Shown: positions 1 to 7,460, counted from the first letter of the stretch. The stretch is 21,673 nt of DNA from an uncultured Lachnobacterium sp. (GCA_937889225.1 CALAST010000071.1:1-21673); one strand, 5' to 3'. The notes: generated by a model from the sequence alone, not told the origin. A program made the numbers and translations.

Positions 1-49
1 ATGAAAACTGTTCTTTTTTGCAGTTCTGAATATGATACTTTCCTTAAGA

Positions 50-77
50 ATTATAGCATAACTTTTTATAGATTCAA
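50..77 (-). promoter_or_regulatory. sigma-A-type promoter reading out of the left edge
   Basis: On the minus strand a TTGAAT -35 box (72-77) and a perfect TATAAT -10 box (50-55) are separated by 16 bp. No gene start follows before the window ends, so the promoter probably serves a minus-strand gene beyond position 1. It also shows that this gene is not simply co-transcribed with fliB upstream. Confidence 0.55.
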
Positions 78-131
78 AAAACTTCTCATAAATATCCAAA
101 TGTTTCTATAACAGCATTCCATATAGCCCTT

Positions 132-1250
132 TTATATCAACCACTTTTCCTCCATCCAAGTCTCCACCTGCTTCAAATTCTCATCCGAATGCTCAACCTC
201 TCTGGAAAACCGATACACAAGCTCTGTCATTTCTTCCCGTCCAAGCTTTTCACCATTCAAAACCCAACGTGCCATCCAAATTTCCTCTATCATCGCGGTC
301 AAGTAAACTGCCATCTGTGCTTTTGCAAACACTTCACCATCATAAACAGCTCCCGGAAAGTAGGTAAATAAAAAATACACCAAAAGCTGTTCAACATGAA
401 TATCCACTTCTGTATTTGCTTCTTTCCACTTTTCATATGCAAAACGAATCTTATTATACTGCTCTACACCATTCTGATACAAAACAGCTTCTGTTTCCTG
501 CAAAAGCATATCCCATTCTTCCCGCAAAACTTCCAAGTCATACAACATCTGAAATAATCGCTTTGGAGAATACAATCGATTTGTTTTTTCTATGTAATTT
601 CTTACAAAATCCAAAGCTTTCTGTCCCGAATACTTTTCCATTACAAAGAAAGATTCAAACATCTTCTGTCTATTAATACGATTTTGCATATCATGTGCCA
701 TTCCTAAGACTAATACCACTCTTTCTTTTATTGACAATGCACGATTTTGCAAAATTTCTATCATTTTATCCCTTGCATCTTCTAACATGGAATAGAAAAA
801 TAAGTCAAAATCTTCAAATTCTTCTTTTTCCTCTATTTGTGGCTTGTCATAAGATAAAAATTTCACAGGTTCGATACGTTCCATAAGGATACGTGCGACT
901 TCCGGGCAGGAAATCGAGAGCGTAATTTCCCTTACGCCCTCAAATTCTTCGATATGTCTTGGATAAAGTCGACATGTTTTACATAAACTTTTTTCTCCAA
1001 GATTTTTATATATATCACATAGATTTTCACTATTTAAAAATGCACATCGTTTTTGTTTATCTTGATGGAAACTTTTTTGTTTCCAATTTATGGAACATAA
1101 CATACGGGGCATAAATTTTCCTCGCACTTTTTTATACTTTGCTAATGATTTTTCATCAATTACGATTTGCCAACCTGCACAGCAAGTGTCCTCACATTTG
1201 TCTGCGGTACAGGCAAATTCCTTGTAATAATCCGGTATTGTATATAACAT
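132..1250 (-). CDS. fliB: FliB-family flagellin lysine-N-methylase
   Basis: This 372-residue protein matches the FliB family, which methylates the side-chain amine of lysines in flagellin. The N-terminal third is rich in cysteines in the family pattern: C14, C19, C23-C24, then C69, C78, C90 and C93 in a KTCRLYPRH segment, and C115 in an ISCPE segment. These are expected to bind an iron-sulfur cluster. The rest is a helical, charged domain. The start is supported by a GAGGG Shine-Dalgarno 7 nt upstream. No flagellar gene is in the window, as is often so for FliB homologues in gut Clostridia, so the substrate is inferred from the family. A small ORF lies 75 bp upstream on the same strand and could share its transcript. 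Family call is confident; the exact target is not. Confidence 0.85.
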   Translation of the reverse strand: MLYTIPDYYKEFACTADKCEDTCCAGWQIVIDEKSLAKYKKVRGKFMPRMLCSINWKQKSFHQDKQKRCAFLNSENLCDIYKNLGEKSLCKTCRLYPRHIEEFEGVREITLSISCPEVARILMERIEPVKFLSYDKPQIEEKEEFEDFDLFFYSMLEDARDKMIEILQNRALSIKERVVLVLGMAHDMQNRINRQKMFESFFVMEKYSGQKALDFVRNYIEKTNRLYSPKRLFQMLYDLEVLREEWDMLLQETEAVLYQNGVEQYNKIRFAYEKWKEANTEVDIHVEQLLVYFLFTYFPGAVYDGEVFAKAQMAVYLTAMIEEIWMARWVLNGEKLGREEMTELVYRFSREVEHSDENLKQVETWMEEKWLI

Positions 1251-1325
1251 AACATTCCCTCATCTAATTTTTTTCTATCATGTAAAACGGACACTCAGAA
1301 TCACTTTTGCTATCTTTTAATTACA

Positions 1326-1472
1326 TCAAACCTGTCGAATTTTCGGCTCTACAGCTTCTGAACGTACATTATGTGTTTGATTTTGATTTTCCGGTTTTAC
1401 TTTTTGCGTTACGCTATTGAATTTATTTTGGTTGCGTTGTTGTTCTTTTTTCTCAGCTTGTTTCTTATTCAT
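1326..1472 (-). CDS. small basic, hydrophilic 48-residue protein of unknown function
   Basis: A short ATG-to-TGA frame begins MNKKQAEKKEQQRNQNK and ends KIRQV. It is preceded by an AAAGGTG Shine-Dalgarno about 9 nt from the ATG. The product is strongly hydrophilic, rich in Lys, Gln, Asn and Glu, with no membrane segment, no cysteine and no signal peptide; it is probably disordered. It lies in the otherwise empty gap between the PHP phosphatase gene and fliB, on the same strand as both. I do not recognise a family. The good ribosome binding site and protein-like composition argue that it is real, but small Lys/Asn/Gln-rich frames arise easily in AT-rich DNA. Confidence 0.5.
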   Translation of the reverse strand: MNKKQAEKKEQQRNQNKFNSVTQKVKPENQNQTHNVRSEAVEPKIRQV

Positions 1473-1575
1473 ATCCTTACACACCTTTCACTTATTTTCC
1501 ATAGTTTGTGCAATATGATATTTCTTAATTCTACATCTGATTTATTATTTTTCTTCCAGTACTCTCTTTTCTTCT

Positions 1576-1600
1576 AAAAAATGTTCTATGACCATTTTTT
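1576..1600 (-). terminator. AT-rich hairpin, probable terminator after the PHP phosphatase gene
   Basis: AAAAAATG (1576-1583) and CATTTTTT (1593-1600) form a perfect 8-bp inverted repeat with a 9-nt loop, 22 bp past the stop at 1623-1625. The stem end supplies a run of six U in either direction. It is A/T-rich and so not a strong stem. Confidence 0.45.
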
Positions 1601-1622
1601 CATCGCTCACTTACTAACTTTT

Positions 1623-2354
1623 TTATATTCCCAACAATCTTTGGGCATTTTTAAACACAATCGCATCCAAATATTCTTTGTCATACGTTTCATATAAATA
1701 CTGTAACTCATATTTTACGCTTGGCGGTCTGTGAAATGTTCGATGCGAATCCGTACCAAGAAAGGAAACCATTTGCTTTTCTATCATCTTAAGTGCATTT
1801 GCTTTCATAATCTCATCATCTGCATCGTACACATTGTACACATTAATCTGAAACAGACATCCTAACTCTGCCAACTTCTCAATCGCAGAAAAATCCATAA
1901 ATAATTGCTTATAACGTTCCACATGTGCAATCACAGGAATCCAGCCAGCTTCTAATAAACGTGTTGCACACGCAATCGCCTGTTTTGCTTCAACAGAAGT
2001 ATGAAATTCCGTTAACACATACTTTGTCCCATTCAATGTTGGAAGTTTTTCTGTTCTAAGGTCTTCCAAAATACTATCCATTTCACTTTCTTTACATTTA
2101 ATTTCACATCCAAAATATAACTGCATTGGCGGAAGGAGTTTGCTTGCTCTTTGCTGTAATTGTTCAAAGTTTTCTTTTACGAAATTATCATCTTCTGCAA
2201 ATGCACTACCATGTGATGTTGCTATAATTTTACGAATTCCTTCTTCATATGCCATGTACAAAAGAGACATTGACATGTCCATATCCCAGCTTCCATCATC
2301 CACACCCGGAATAATATGCATATGTATGTCACTCATAAATGGTATACTGCTCAT
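1623..2354 (-). CDS. CpsB/CapC (YwqE)-type PHP-domain protein-tyrosine phosphatase
   Basis: This 243-residue protein has the layout of the bacterial CpsB/Wzb/YwqE manganese-dependent tyrosine phosphatases. These dephosphorylate tyrosine kinases that control capsule or exopolysaccharide assembly. Seen directly: the N-terminal metal-binding signature DIHMHIIPGVDDGS (H11, H13), a TSHG segment near residue 48, an AHVERY motif matching the family HPERY, and a C-terminal GTDSHR. The length is usual for the family. The start is supported by AAGG 8 nt upstream. The usual partners (a BY-kinase and polysaccharide polymerisation genes) are absent nearby, so it is a stand-alone copy and the substrate is unknown. 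A different PHP-type phosphoesterase activity cannot be excluded. Confidence 0.8.
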   Translation of the reverse strand: MSSIPFMSDIHMHIIPGVDDGSWDMDMSMSLLYMAYEEGIRKIIATSHGSAFAEDDNFVKENFEQLQQRASKLLPPMQLYFGCEIKCKESEMDSILEDLRTEKLPTLNGTKYVLTEFHTSVEAKQAIACATRLLEAGWIPVIAHVERYKQLFMDFSAIEKLAELGCLFQINVYNVYDADDEIMKANALKMIEKQMVSFLGTDSHRTFHRPPSVKYELQYLYETYDKEYLDAIVFKNAQRLLGI

Positions 2355-2507
2355 ATGTTATACCTTCTTTCTCACTTTCAAATCAATCGAATATGTGCTA
2401 TTCTCAACCAACATTTCTCTTTTTCTAAACCTAATAATCAATTCCACAATCATTTCATTGTATTTCTGTATTTGTTAAGATTTTTTCTTTCATCCGTTTC
2501 TTCTATT

Positions 2508-2858
2508 TTATAACAGTTTCTCTTTCCATTCTGCTTCCTTAAATCCCAGTAAAATCACATCTTCTGTAATTACCAATGGTCTTTTTACCAACATTCCATC
2601 CGATGACAAAAGCTCATATTTTTCTTCGTCTGTCATCATCGGAAGCTTTTCTTTTAAATTCATTTCTTTATACAACAAACCACTTGTATTAAAAAACTTT
2701 TTTAATTCCAAACCGCTCTGCTTGTGCCATACACGAAGTTCTTCTTTTGTAGGACTTTCCTCTTTTATATGGCGGTCTGTATAATTCAGATTGTTTTCCT
2801 CCAACCATTGTTTTGCTTTTTTGCAAGTACTGCATTTCGGATATTCTATAAATAACAT
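2508..2858 (-). CDS. Spx/ArsC-like thioredoxin-fold protein
   Basis: This 116-residue protein has the compact thioredoxin fold of the ArsC/Spx/YffB family. It opens with a strand and a C9-S-T-C12 redox motif, then K-K-A and a conserved LKKFFNTSG segment. A late KRPLVIT stretch contains the cis-proline-preceding region typical of the family. The CxxC pair fits Spx/MgsR-like regulators or stand-alone reductases better than classical arsenate reductases. No arsenic resistance gene is nearby, so an arsenate role should not be assumed. It stands alone between 150- and 245-bp gaps. Role: either a redox-sensing RNA polymerase partner or a glutaredoxin-type reductase. Confidence 0.75.
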   Translation of the reverse strand: MLFIEYPKCSTCKKAKQWLEENNLNYTDRHIKEESPTKEELRVWHKQSGLELKKFFNTSGLLYKEMNLKEKLPMMTDEEKYELLSSDGMLVKRPLVITEDVILLGFKEAEWKEKLL

Positions 2859-3102
2859 TGCCCGTCTCCTTTTGTTAATTCTTATATTTTTATGATATTA
2901 CATACTTTCATTTTTATCAAATATTGTTAAATTCACTTGATTTTTATCTCTTTTAAAAACTTTTATACTTTAAATAAGATTCTCCTATTCGTTAATCTTC
3001 ACCACACACTCTCTTAAGTACACTTCTCTCCTTATCAGTCTTTATCACAGTCCTTGTGACCTCTTTCATCCTTTTAAATAAAACTTACTCTCTATTTCAT
3101 TT

Positions 3103-3657
3103 TTACTTTTTTAAACACTCCTTACGCACTCTCCAATCCGGCATCATTTTATCCATGGTTTCATAAAACTCCTTTGAATGATTCGGATGGATAAAATGCA
3201 CAAATTCATGCATGATAATAAATTCCACACATGCTCTTGGATACAAAAGAAGTCGGCTGTTTAATGTGATAATATTTCGTTTTGGACGGCAAGAGCCCCA
3301 CATGGAAGTCATCTCTTTGATGCGAATTTCCGGAAATTTTGGTGTATATTTTTGAAAAAACGGATACACTTCTTCGCAAAGTCCCACCAGATATTCCCGT
3401 TCTTCTTCTGTGATACTTGGTTTGCTTTGTATTTTTATCTCTTGATGTTTTCTTATCTTTTCTATTCCTGAAATAATAAATTCAGACTTTCTGCAAACAA
3501 ACGCATCGATAAATGTAAGTGGTACATTTTTATTCGCTGAAATTACAACCGTTCCATCACGTCGTATACGAAGATTTACATTTTTTACTTGTTTTCGAAT
3601 TAATATATATTCTATTACCGTATCATTTACTGCAACATGGCGAATGACTTTTTCCAT
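3103..3657 (-). CDS. YgjP-type zinc metallopeptidase (M48-like, DUF45)
   Basis: This 184-residue protein belongs to the YgjP/DUF45 family of cytosolic metal-dependent hydrolases. The catalytic signature is H150-E-F-V-H154, followed by HPNHSKEF (H157, H160) carrying the third ligand. An SMWGSC segment at 118-123 and a TLNSRL segment are also family hallmarks. There is no signal peptide or membrane segment. An AAAGGA sits about 10 nt ahead of the ATG. In some genomes the family is linked to restriction-modification genes, but no such gene is present here and the physiological substrate is unknown. Confidence 0.82.
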   Translation of the reverse strand: MEKVIRHVAVNDTVIEYILIRKQVKNVNLRIRRDGTVVISANKNVPLTFIDAFVCRKSEFIISGIEKIRKHQEIKIQSKPSITEEEREYLVGLCEEVYPFFQKYTPKFPEIRIKEMTSMWGSCRPKRNIITLNSRLLLYPRACVEFIIMHEFVHFIHPNHSKEFYETMDKMMPDWRVRKECLKK

Positions 3658-4096
3658 TTTTCTATTTTCCTTTTTCTATTACTATTTCATCCTAATCATT
3701 AGACTTGCTTTATCTTCTATAGAAATTTCTTTCCAATCTGTGCTTTATCTATGTCTGCATTAACAAATCACAATTCCCAGTCTAAAATACTTATTTTATA
3801 TTTTATCACACTTTCTACTTTTATTCCCCTAATATATGAATAAAAATCATATTAAAACGTCTATATTATCACAAATCAAATCTCTTACTTCCTTTTACAT
3901 ATACAGAAACTCTACTCATTTTTATAAAAAACAATTTTATAAAATATGAATCAAATCTACGAAGCCTCAAAAATGAAAAATATATCTATAATAAAAGTTT
4001 CGTTCCTATTACTACTACTAAAAAACAAAACTTCCAATACATTTTACATGCATTTTTCATTTGTCTAACATTTCCTTTTTTCTCTCTAAATACAAC
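3658..4096. other. AT-rich divergent intergenic region without a supported gene
   Basis: This stretch separates the minus-strand metallopeptidase from the plus-strand degV gene. It is very A/T-rich and broken by stops in all frames. A 72-codon minus-strand frame across its right end runs through the degV promoter and has no family resemblance. I see no terminator or RNA gene in it. Confidence 0.5.
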
Positions 4097-4153
4097 GTTT
4101 TTCAAAACTTTCCAAAGTAGTTTTAAAAACCACTTGACTAAGTTTTTCAAAAC
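4097..4153 (+). promoter_or_regulatory. three evenly spaced GTTTT-AAAAC palindromes, probable operator array
   Basis: Three near-identical palindromic boxes precede degV: GTTTTTCAAAAC at 4097-4108, GTTTTAAAAAC at 4120-4130 and GTTTTTCAAAAC at 4142-4153. Their centres (4102.5, 4125, 4147.5) are exactly 22.5 bp apart, about two helical turns. The third box sits wholly in the spacer between the -35 and -10 of the degV promoter and extends to AGTTTT-TC-AAAACT. The arrangement suggests cooperative binding of a dimeric repressor. Because DegV/FakB proteins bind fatty acids, a lipid-responsive regulator is possible, but that is inference. Confidence 0.5.
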
Positions 4154-4162
4154 TGATATAAT
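4134..4162 (+). promoter_or_regulatory. sigma-A promoter of the degV-family gene
   Basis: TTGACT (4134-4139), a 17-bp spacer and a perfect TATAAT (4157-4162) make a near-consensus promoter. Transcription should start about 50 nt ahead of the degV ATG, leaving a short leader with an AAAGGG Shine-Dalgarno. A palindromic operator-like box fills the spacer. Confidence 0.8.
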
Positions 4163-4223
4163 TTTAACGTAACTTGGGATTTGATGTCCTATAGAAATAC
4201 ACACAATAAAAGGGAAAATATTT

Positions 4224-5057
4224 ATGACTTACAAAATTGTTACTGACTCATCTTCAAATCTTCATGAATTTAGCGGCATTGATTATGCTTGCGTACCATT
4301 AACTATTAATACAGATGAAAGAGAATTCGTAGATTCCAAAGACTTAGATGTAAAAGAAATGGTTGACTACTTAAGCACCTACAAGGGAAAATCCGGCTCT
4401 GCCTGCCCTAGTGTAGCTGCTTACTTAGATAGCTTTGGCGATGCTGACAGAGTATTCGTTATTACAATTACAGGAACACTTTCCGGAAGCTGTAACGCTG
4501 CCCGTCTTGCAAAAGAAGACTACGAAGCAGACTATCCTGACCGTAAAGTTTTCGTAATTGACAGCTTATCTGCCGGAGCAGAATTAAAACTTATTGCAGA
4601 AAAACTCAAAGAAATGATTGATGCCGGTACAGATTTTGATGAAATCTGCACTTCCATTATGGCATATAAAGAAAAAACAGGACTTATTTTCTGTTTGGAA
4701 AATTTAAATAACCTTGCAAACAACGGTCGTGTAAATCCTGCCGTTGCAAAAATTGCAGGAATGTTAGGCATCCGTGTTTGCGGAATAGCAAGTCCACAGG
4801 GTGAATTAGACCCATCCGATAAATGCCGTGGTGAAAAGAAAGCTCTTTCCGGAATCCTTAACCTTATGACAAAACATGGTTATGCGGGCGGAAAAGTTAT
4901 CATTGACCATTGCTTTAATGATGCTTTTGCAAACACCGTAAAAGAAGCTCTTCTAAAAACATATCCGGATGCAAATATCCGTTTTGGAAAAACCTATGGC
5001 TTATGCAGCTTCTATGCTGAAAAAGGCGGTTTGATAATTGGCTTTGAGAAAAAATAA
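4224..5057 (+). CDS. DegV/FakB-family fatty-acid-binding protein
   Basis: This 277-residue protein matches the DegV (EDD) fold. Members hold a fatty acid in a deep pocket, and in Firmicutes they present it to the kinase FakA for phosphorylation and entry into phospholipid synthesis. Seen: the N-terminal IVTDSSSNL strand-loop, an SGSACPS segment equivalent to the family TSQPS loop, the GTLSGSCNAA loop that contacts the lipid headgroup, FVIDSLSAG, and a basic-Gly NNGRVNPAVA region. AAAGGG lies 9 nt before the ATG. No fakA is in the window, which is normal since FakB proteins are dispersed. It has its own promoter and terminator, so it is probably monocistronic. Which fatty acid it prefers cannot be read from sequence. 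Confidence 0.85.
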   Translation: MTYKIVTDSSSNLHEFSGIDYACVPLTINTDEREFVDSKDLDVKEMVDYLSTYKGKSGSACPSVAAYLDSFGDADRVFVITITGTLSGSCNAARLAKEDYEADYPDRKVFVIDSLSAGAELKLIAEKLKEMIDAGTDFDEICTSIMAYKEKTGLIFCLENLNNLANNGRVNPAVAKIAGMLGIRVCGIASPQGELDPSDKCRGEKKALSGILNLMTKHGYAGGKVIIDHCFNDAFANTVKEALLKTYPDANIRFGKTYGLCSFYAEKGGLIIGFEKK

Positions 5058-5183
5058 TTTTATATATTATAATTTATAGGTTTTGACACAAGCCTTATAC
5101 TATTGCTAATGGACACAATTATGTCTTTGGCAGTAAAAATCTTATGGAAATTCATTACAATGAAACATAAAAAATATCAAAAA

Positions 5184-5240
5184 AGGACATTGCAAAAGTT
5201 ACATACAATGCGTTGTAACCGGAACAATGTCCTCTTTTTT
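5184..5240 (+). terminator. rho-independent terminator after degV
   Basis: AGGACATTG (5184-5192) pairs perfectly with CAATGTCCT (5225-5233), followed by C and six T (5235-5240). Inside, GTTACA (5198-5203) pairs with TGTAAC (5214-5219), giving a two-part stem. A-rich sequence on the left flank means it could also act on the minus strand. It lies about 125 bp past the degV stop, longer than usual. Confidence 0.8.
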
Positions 5241-5293
5241 CCTCTATTTACCATATATATTTTTAATTACTGCCCTTTTTCCAGAAGAGTAAA

Positions 5294-5377
5294 TTAATAA
5301 TGAAATTTTTTTCTCCTTATAATAAAGTTCAATGCCGCAAATGGTGTTTTTCCTACATTCGCATTACCTGCCAACAT
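5294..5377 (-). pseudogene. possible remnant of a FeoB-type GTPase P-loop
   Basis: A 27-codon minus-strand frame reads MLAGNANVGKTPFAALN and then ends at TAA. This resembles the N-terminal G1 region of FeoB ferrous iron transporters (LAGNPNVGK[ST]-x-F-NAL), including the GxxxxGKT P-loop. The frame extends upstream a little without an obvious Shine-Dalgarno, and nothing FeoB-like follows. It is read as a decayed fragment. A chance match in a short frame is the main alternative, and it overlaps the upstream regulatory inverted repeat of the peptidase gene. Confidence 0.25.
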
Positions 5378-5388
5378 AACGATACAAA

Positions 5389-5414
5389 AGTTACTGTTCA
5401 CACAACCAGTAACT
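5389..5414. promoter_or_regulatory. 8-bp inverted repeat upstream of the oligoendopeptidase promoter
   Basis: AGTTACTG (5389-5396) and CAGTAACT (5407-5414) form a perfect inverted repeat with a 10-nt gap, ending 38 bp ahead of the -35 box. AGTTACT recurs just after the -10 (5481-5487). The layout suits an upstream protein-binding site; the protein is unknown. Confidence 0.35.
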
Positions 5415-5451
5415 ACAAAATCTTAAATAATTATGAAAACAACACAAAGTA

Positions 5452-5480
5452 TTGAATAGCAACAACAAAAGAGTTAAAAT
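5452..5480 (+). promoter_or_regulatory. sigma-A promoter of the oligoendopeptidase gene
   Basis: TTGAAT (5452-5457), a 17-bp spacer and TAAAAT (5475-5480) lie about 60 bp ahead of the ATG at 5542. The promoter sits inside the longest possible open frame, which argues that the TTG at 5452 is not the translation start. Confidence 0.6.
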
Positions 5481-5490
5481 AGTTACTAGA

Positions 5491-5508
5491 TGTTCTATTT
5501 ATAGAACA
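5491..5508. promoter_or_regulatory. perfect 7-bp palindrome in the peptidase leader
   Basis: TGTTCTA (5491-5497), a TTTA loop and TAGAACA (5502-5508) lie immediately downstream of the -10, at or just after the expected transcription start. This is the classical position for a repressor operator, or for a small hairpin at the mRNA 5' end. Confidence 0.4.
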
Positions 5509-5541
5509 ATACAAAATTTTAACAAGGAAAGGAACTCATTT

Positions 5542-7305
5542 ATGTACGACAAATGGTCATTAGAAGTCTTATACTCTGATTTCAAAGATGAAAGATTTCA
5601 AAACGATTTAAACGAAATGGAGGCTTTGATTGCAGAAATGCACGAAGCAACCAAAGCACTTGGCACAAAAGATGTAAAAGAAACTTTAGTAGAAGGTCTG
5701 AAATTAAACGAACGTTATTCTCATGTATGTTCCCGTTTATTCCGCTACTGTTCTCTTCGTCAATCTACCAATACCTCGGATGCTGATAGTGCGGCTTATA
5801 TTGGACAGCTTATACAAAAAGATAATGAAACAACCATAGATACTACCCTTTTTGAGAAATATGTAGCATCTGTGGAAAATCTGGAAGAACTCATCCAATC
5901 TGATGCATTTCTTAGCGAATACAAAGACCGTCTCCTCCGCATCAAAGATTCTGCTAAATATATGTTAAATGAAGAAGTGGAATCTGCGTTATCTCGTATG
6001 GATTTAAGCGGCGGCATTGCATGGAGTGATTTACAAAGCTATTTAACATCTTCCTTAAAAGTAAATTACGATGGCGAAGAAACTACACTTTCTGCTATCC
6101 GCAACATGGCTTACGACCCGGATGCAGAAGTTCGTAAAAAAGCCTATGAAGCAGAACTTGCTTCTTATGAACAAATCAAAGATTCGGTTGCATTTTCTTT
6201 AAACAGCATTAAAATGCAGGCAATTACCGAAGCGGATATGCGTGGCTTTGATTCCCATTTGGACAAAGTTCTTTATAACTCCAGAATGAAACGCGAAACG
6301 TTAGATGCGTTATTAGAAGCAATTCGCGAATACAGCCCAAATCTTCAGAGCTACTTGTTTGCAAAAGGGGAAGCGTTAGGTCATAAAAACGGCCTTCCTT
6401 GGTATGATTTATTTGCACCAATGGGCAATAATGTTAAAAAATACTCCGTAGAAGAAGCAAAAGCTTACCTTATGAACGTATTCAACTCTCAAAACCCACA
6501 AATGGCCAAAATCATTGACCGTGCGTTTGAAGAAGAATGGATTGATTTCTTCCCAAGAAAAGGCAAAGTAGGCGGTGCATTCTGTGGCGGACTTGACAGC
6601 GAAAAAGAATTCCGTATCTTAACAAACTACGATGGCTCTTTTAGCGATATTGTCACACTTGCTCATGAACTTGGACATGGTTACCACGATTTTATGATTT
6701 TTGATAACCGCCCTCTCAATATGCGTTACTCTATGCCAGTAGCAGAAACAGCCTCCACTTTTAATGAAAATGTAGTCGTAAACTATGCAGTCGACCATGC
6801 AGCAGACGATGACGAAAAACTTGCTCTTTTAGAAGGACAGCTTAGTGATTTAACCCAGATTATCTGTGACATCCATTCCAGATATTTGTTCGAATCCAAA
6901 GTTATCGAAAACAGAAGTGCTCGCTTTATGTTTGCAGATGACCTTTGCCAGCTAATGCTCGAAGCACAGAAAGAAGCATATGGAAACGGTCTTGACCACG
7001 ATTGCTTACATCCATATATGTGGATTTGCAAGAGCCATTATTATAGTGCAGGACTTGGCTTCTACAACTTCCCATACGCCTTTGGTGGATTATTTGCCCG
7101 TGGTTTATATGAAAAATTCAAAGCAGAAGGACCTGCTTTCCTTGAAAAATACAACTATATGTTAAAGGAAACTCCGGTTCGAAGTGTAGAAGATGTTGCC
7201 AAAATCTGTGATATTGATTTAACCAACAAAGAATTCTGGTTGATGAGCTTACATTCTTATGATGAAGCAATTGCAGAATTTAAACGTCTTGCAAAAAATG
7301 TGTAA
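5542..7305 (+). CDS. pepF: oligoendopeptidase F, M3 family metallopeptidase
   Basis: From the ATG at 5542 the protein has 587 residues, the usual size for PepF-type M3 peptidases, which cut short peptides in the cytoplasm. The N-terminal half is the helical lid domain. The catalytic domain carries H375-ELG-H379 within an AHELGHGYHD segment, and E402 in AETASTF is the third zinc ligand. Late glycine/tyrosine-rich segments (YYSAGLGFYNFPYAFGGLF) are family hallmarks that help bind peptide. The start was moved 30 codons downstream of the TTG that opens the frame, because AGGAAAGGA lies about 8 nt before this ATG and the extension contains the promoter. There is no signal peptide. A terminator follows, so it is probably monocistronic. 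Confidence 0.92.
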   Translation: MYDKWSLEVLYSDFKDERFQNDLNEMEALIAEMHEATKALGTKDVKETLVEGLKLNERYSHVCSRLFRYCSLRQSTNTSDADSAAYIGQLIQKDNETTIDTTLFEKYVASVENLEELIQSDAFLSEYKDRLLRIKDSAKYMLNEEVESALSRMDLSGGIAWSDLQSYLTSSLKVNYDGEETTLSAIRNMAYDPDAEVRKKAYEAELASYEQIKDSVAFSLNSIKMQAITEADMRGFDSHLDKVLYNSRMKRETLDALLEAIREYSPNLQSYLFAKGEALGHKNGLPWYDLFAPMGNNVKKYSVEEAKAYLMNVFNSQNPQMAKIIDRAFEEEWIDFFPRKGKVGGAFCGGLDSEKEFRILTNYDGSFSDIVTLAHELGHGYHDFMIFDNRPLNMRYSMPVAETASTFNENVVVNYAVDHAADDDEKLALLEGQLSDLTQIICDIHSRYLFESKVIENRSARFMFADDLCQLMLEAQKEAYGNGLDHDCLHPYMWICKSHYYSAGLGFYNFPYAFGGLFARGLYEKFKAEGPAFLEKYNYMLKETPVRSVEDVAKICDIDLTNKEFWLMSLHSYDEAIAEFKRLAKNV

Positions 7306-7352
7306 AGATAGTGTGAAATTCTAAGTGTACACGGGGTATAGAAGAAAGATAG

Positions 7353-7403
7353 GCAGGGTATAGGAAGTATTTTTCCTTTCTATACCCTGCTCCTGTTCTT
7401 TTT
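7353..7403. terminator. strong bidirectional terminator between the peptidase and but genes
   Basis: GCAGGGTATAG (7353-7363) pairs perfectly with CTATACCCTGC (7380-7390). A T-rich tail follows on the plus strand (to 7403) and another on the minus strand, so it can stop both converging genes. A second GGGTATAG copy just upstream (about 7334-7341) could compete for the same right arm. Confidence 0.75.
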
Positions 7404-7419
7404 CAGAGTAATAAAGCGG

Positions 7420-7441
7420 ACACTTAGTGAGAACATATGCC
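7420..7441 (+). repeat. short copy of the extragenic repeat also found beside addA
   Basis: The core TTAGTGAGAACATATGCC is found here and, allowing one or two changes, twice in inverted orientation between maf and addA. Here the outer arm ACACTTA joins the core directly, as if the roughly 40 bp between two TTA sequences in the longer copy had been lost. Confidence 0.55.
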
Positions 7442-7460
7442 ACGAGGTAATCCCCCACAC

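Noticed and set aside
1530..1615. short GTG frame just after the PHP phosphatase stop, with a protein-like helical composition
   Set aside because: Only 21 codons, no ribosome site, and the sequence is better explained as the terminator hairpin.
2508..2858. arsenate reductase role for the Spx/ArsC-like protein
   Set aside because: The CxxC motif and lack of any ars gene nearby make an arsenic function unsupported.
2985..3070. 25-codon minus-strand frame (MKEVTRTVIK...) between the metallopeptidase and Spx-like genes
   Set aside because: The AAAAGG is directly adjacent to the ATG, the frame is very short and no family is recognised.
3986..4204. 72-codon minus-strand frame upstream of degV
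   Set aside because: It runs antisense through the degV promoter and operator boxes, has no family resemblance and no clear ribosome site.
5452..5541. 30-codon N-terminal extension of the oligoendopeptidase
   Set aside because: It contains the promoter and a palindrome, begins with TTG without a Shine-Dalgarno, and does not look like PepF. The ATG at 5542 has a good ribosome site.
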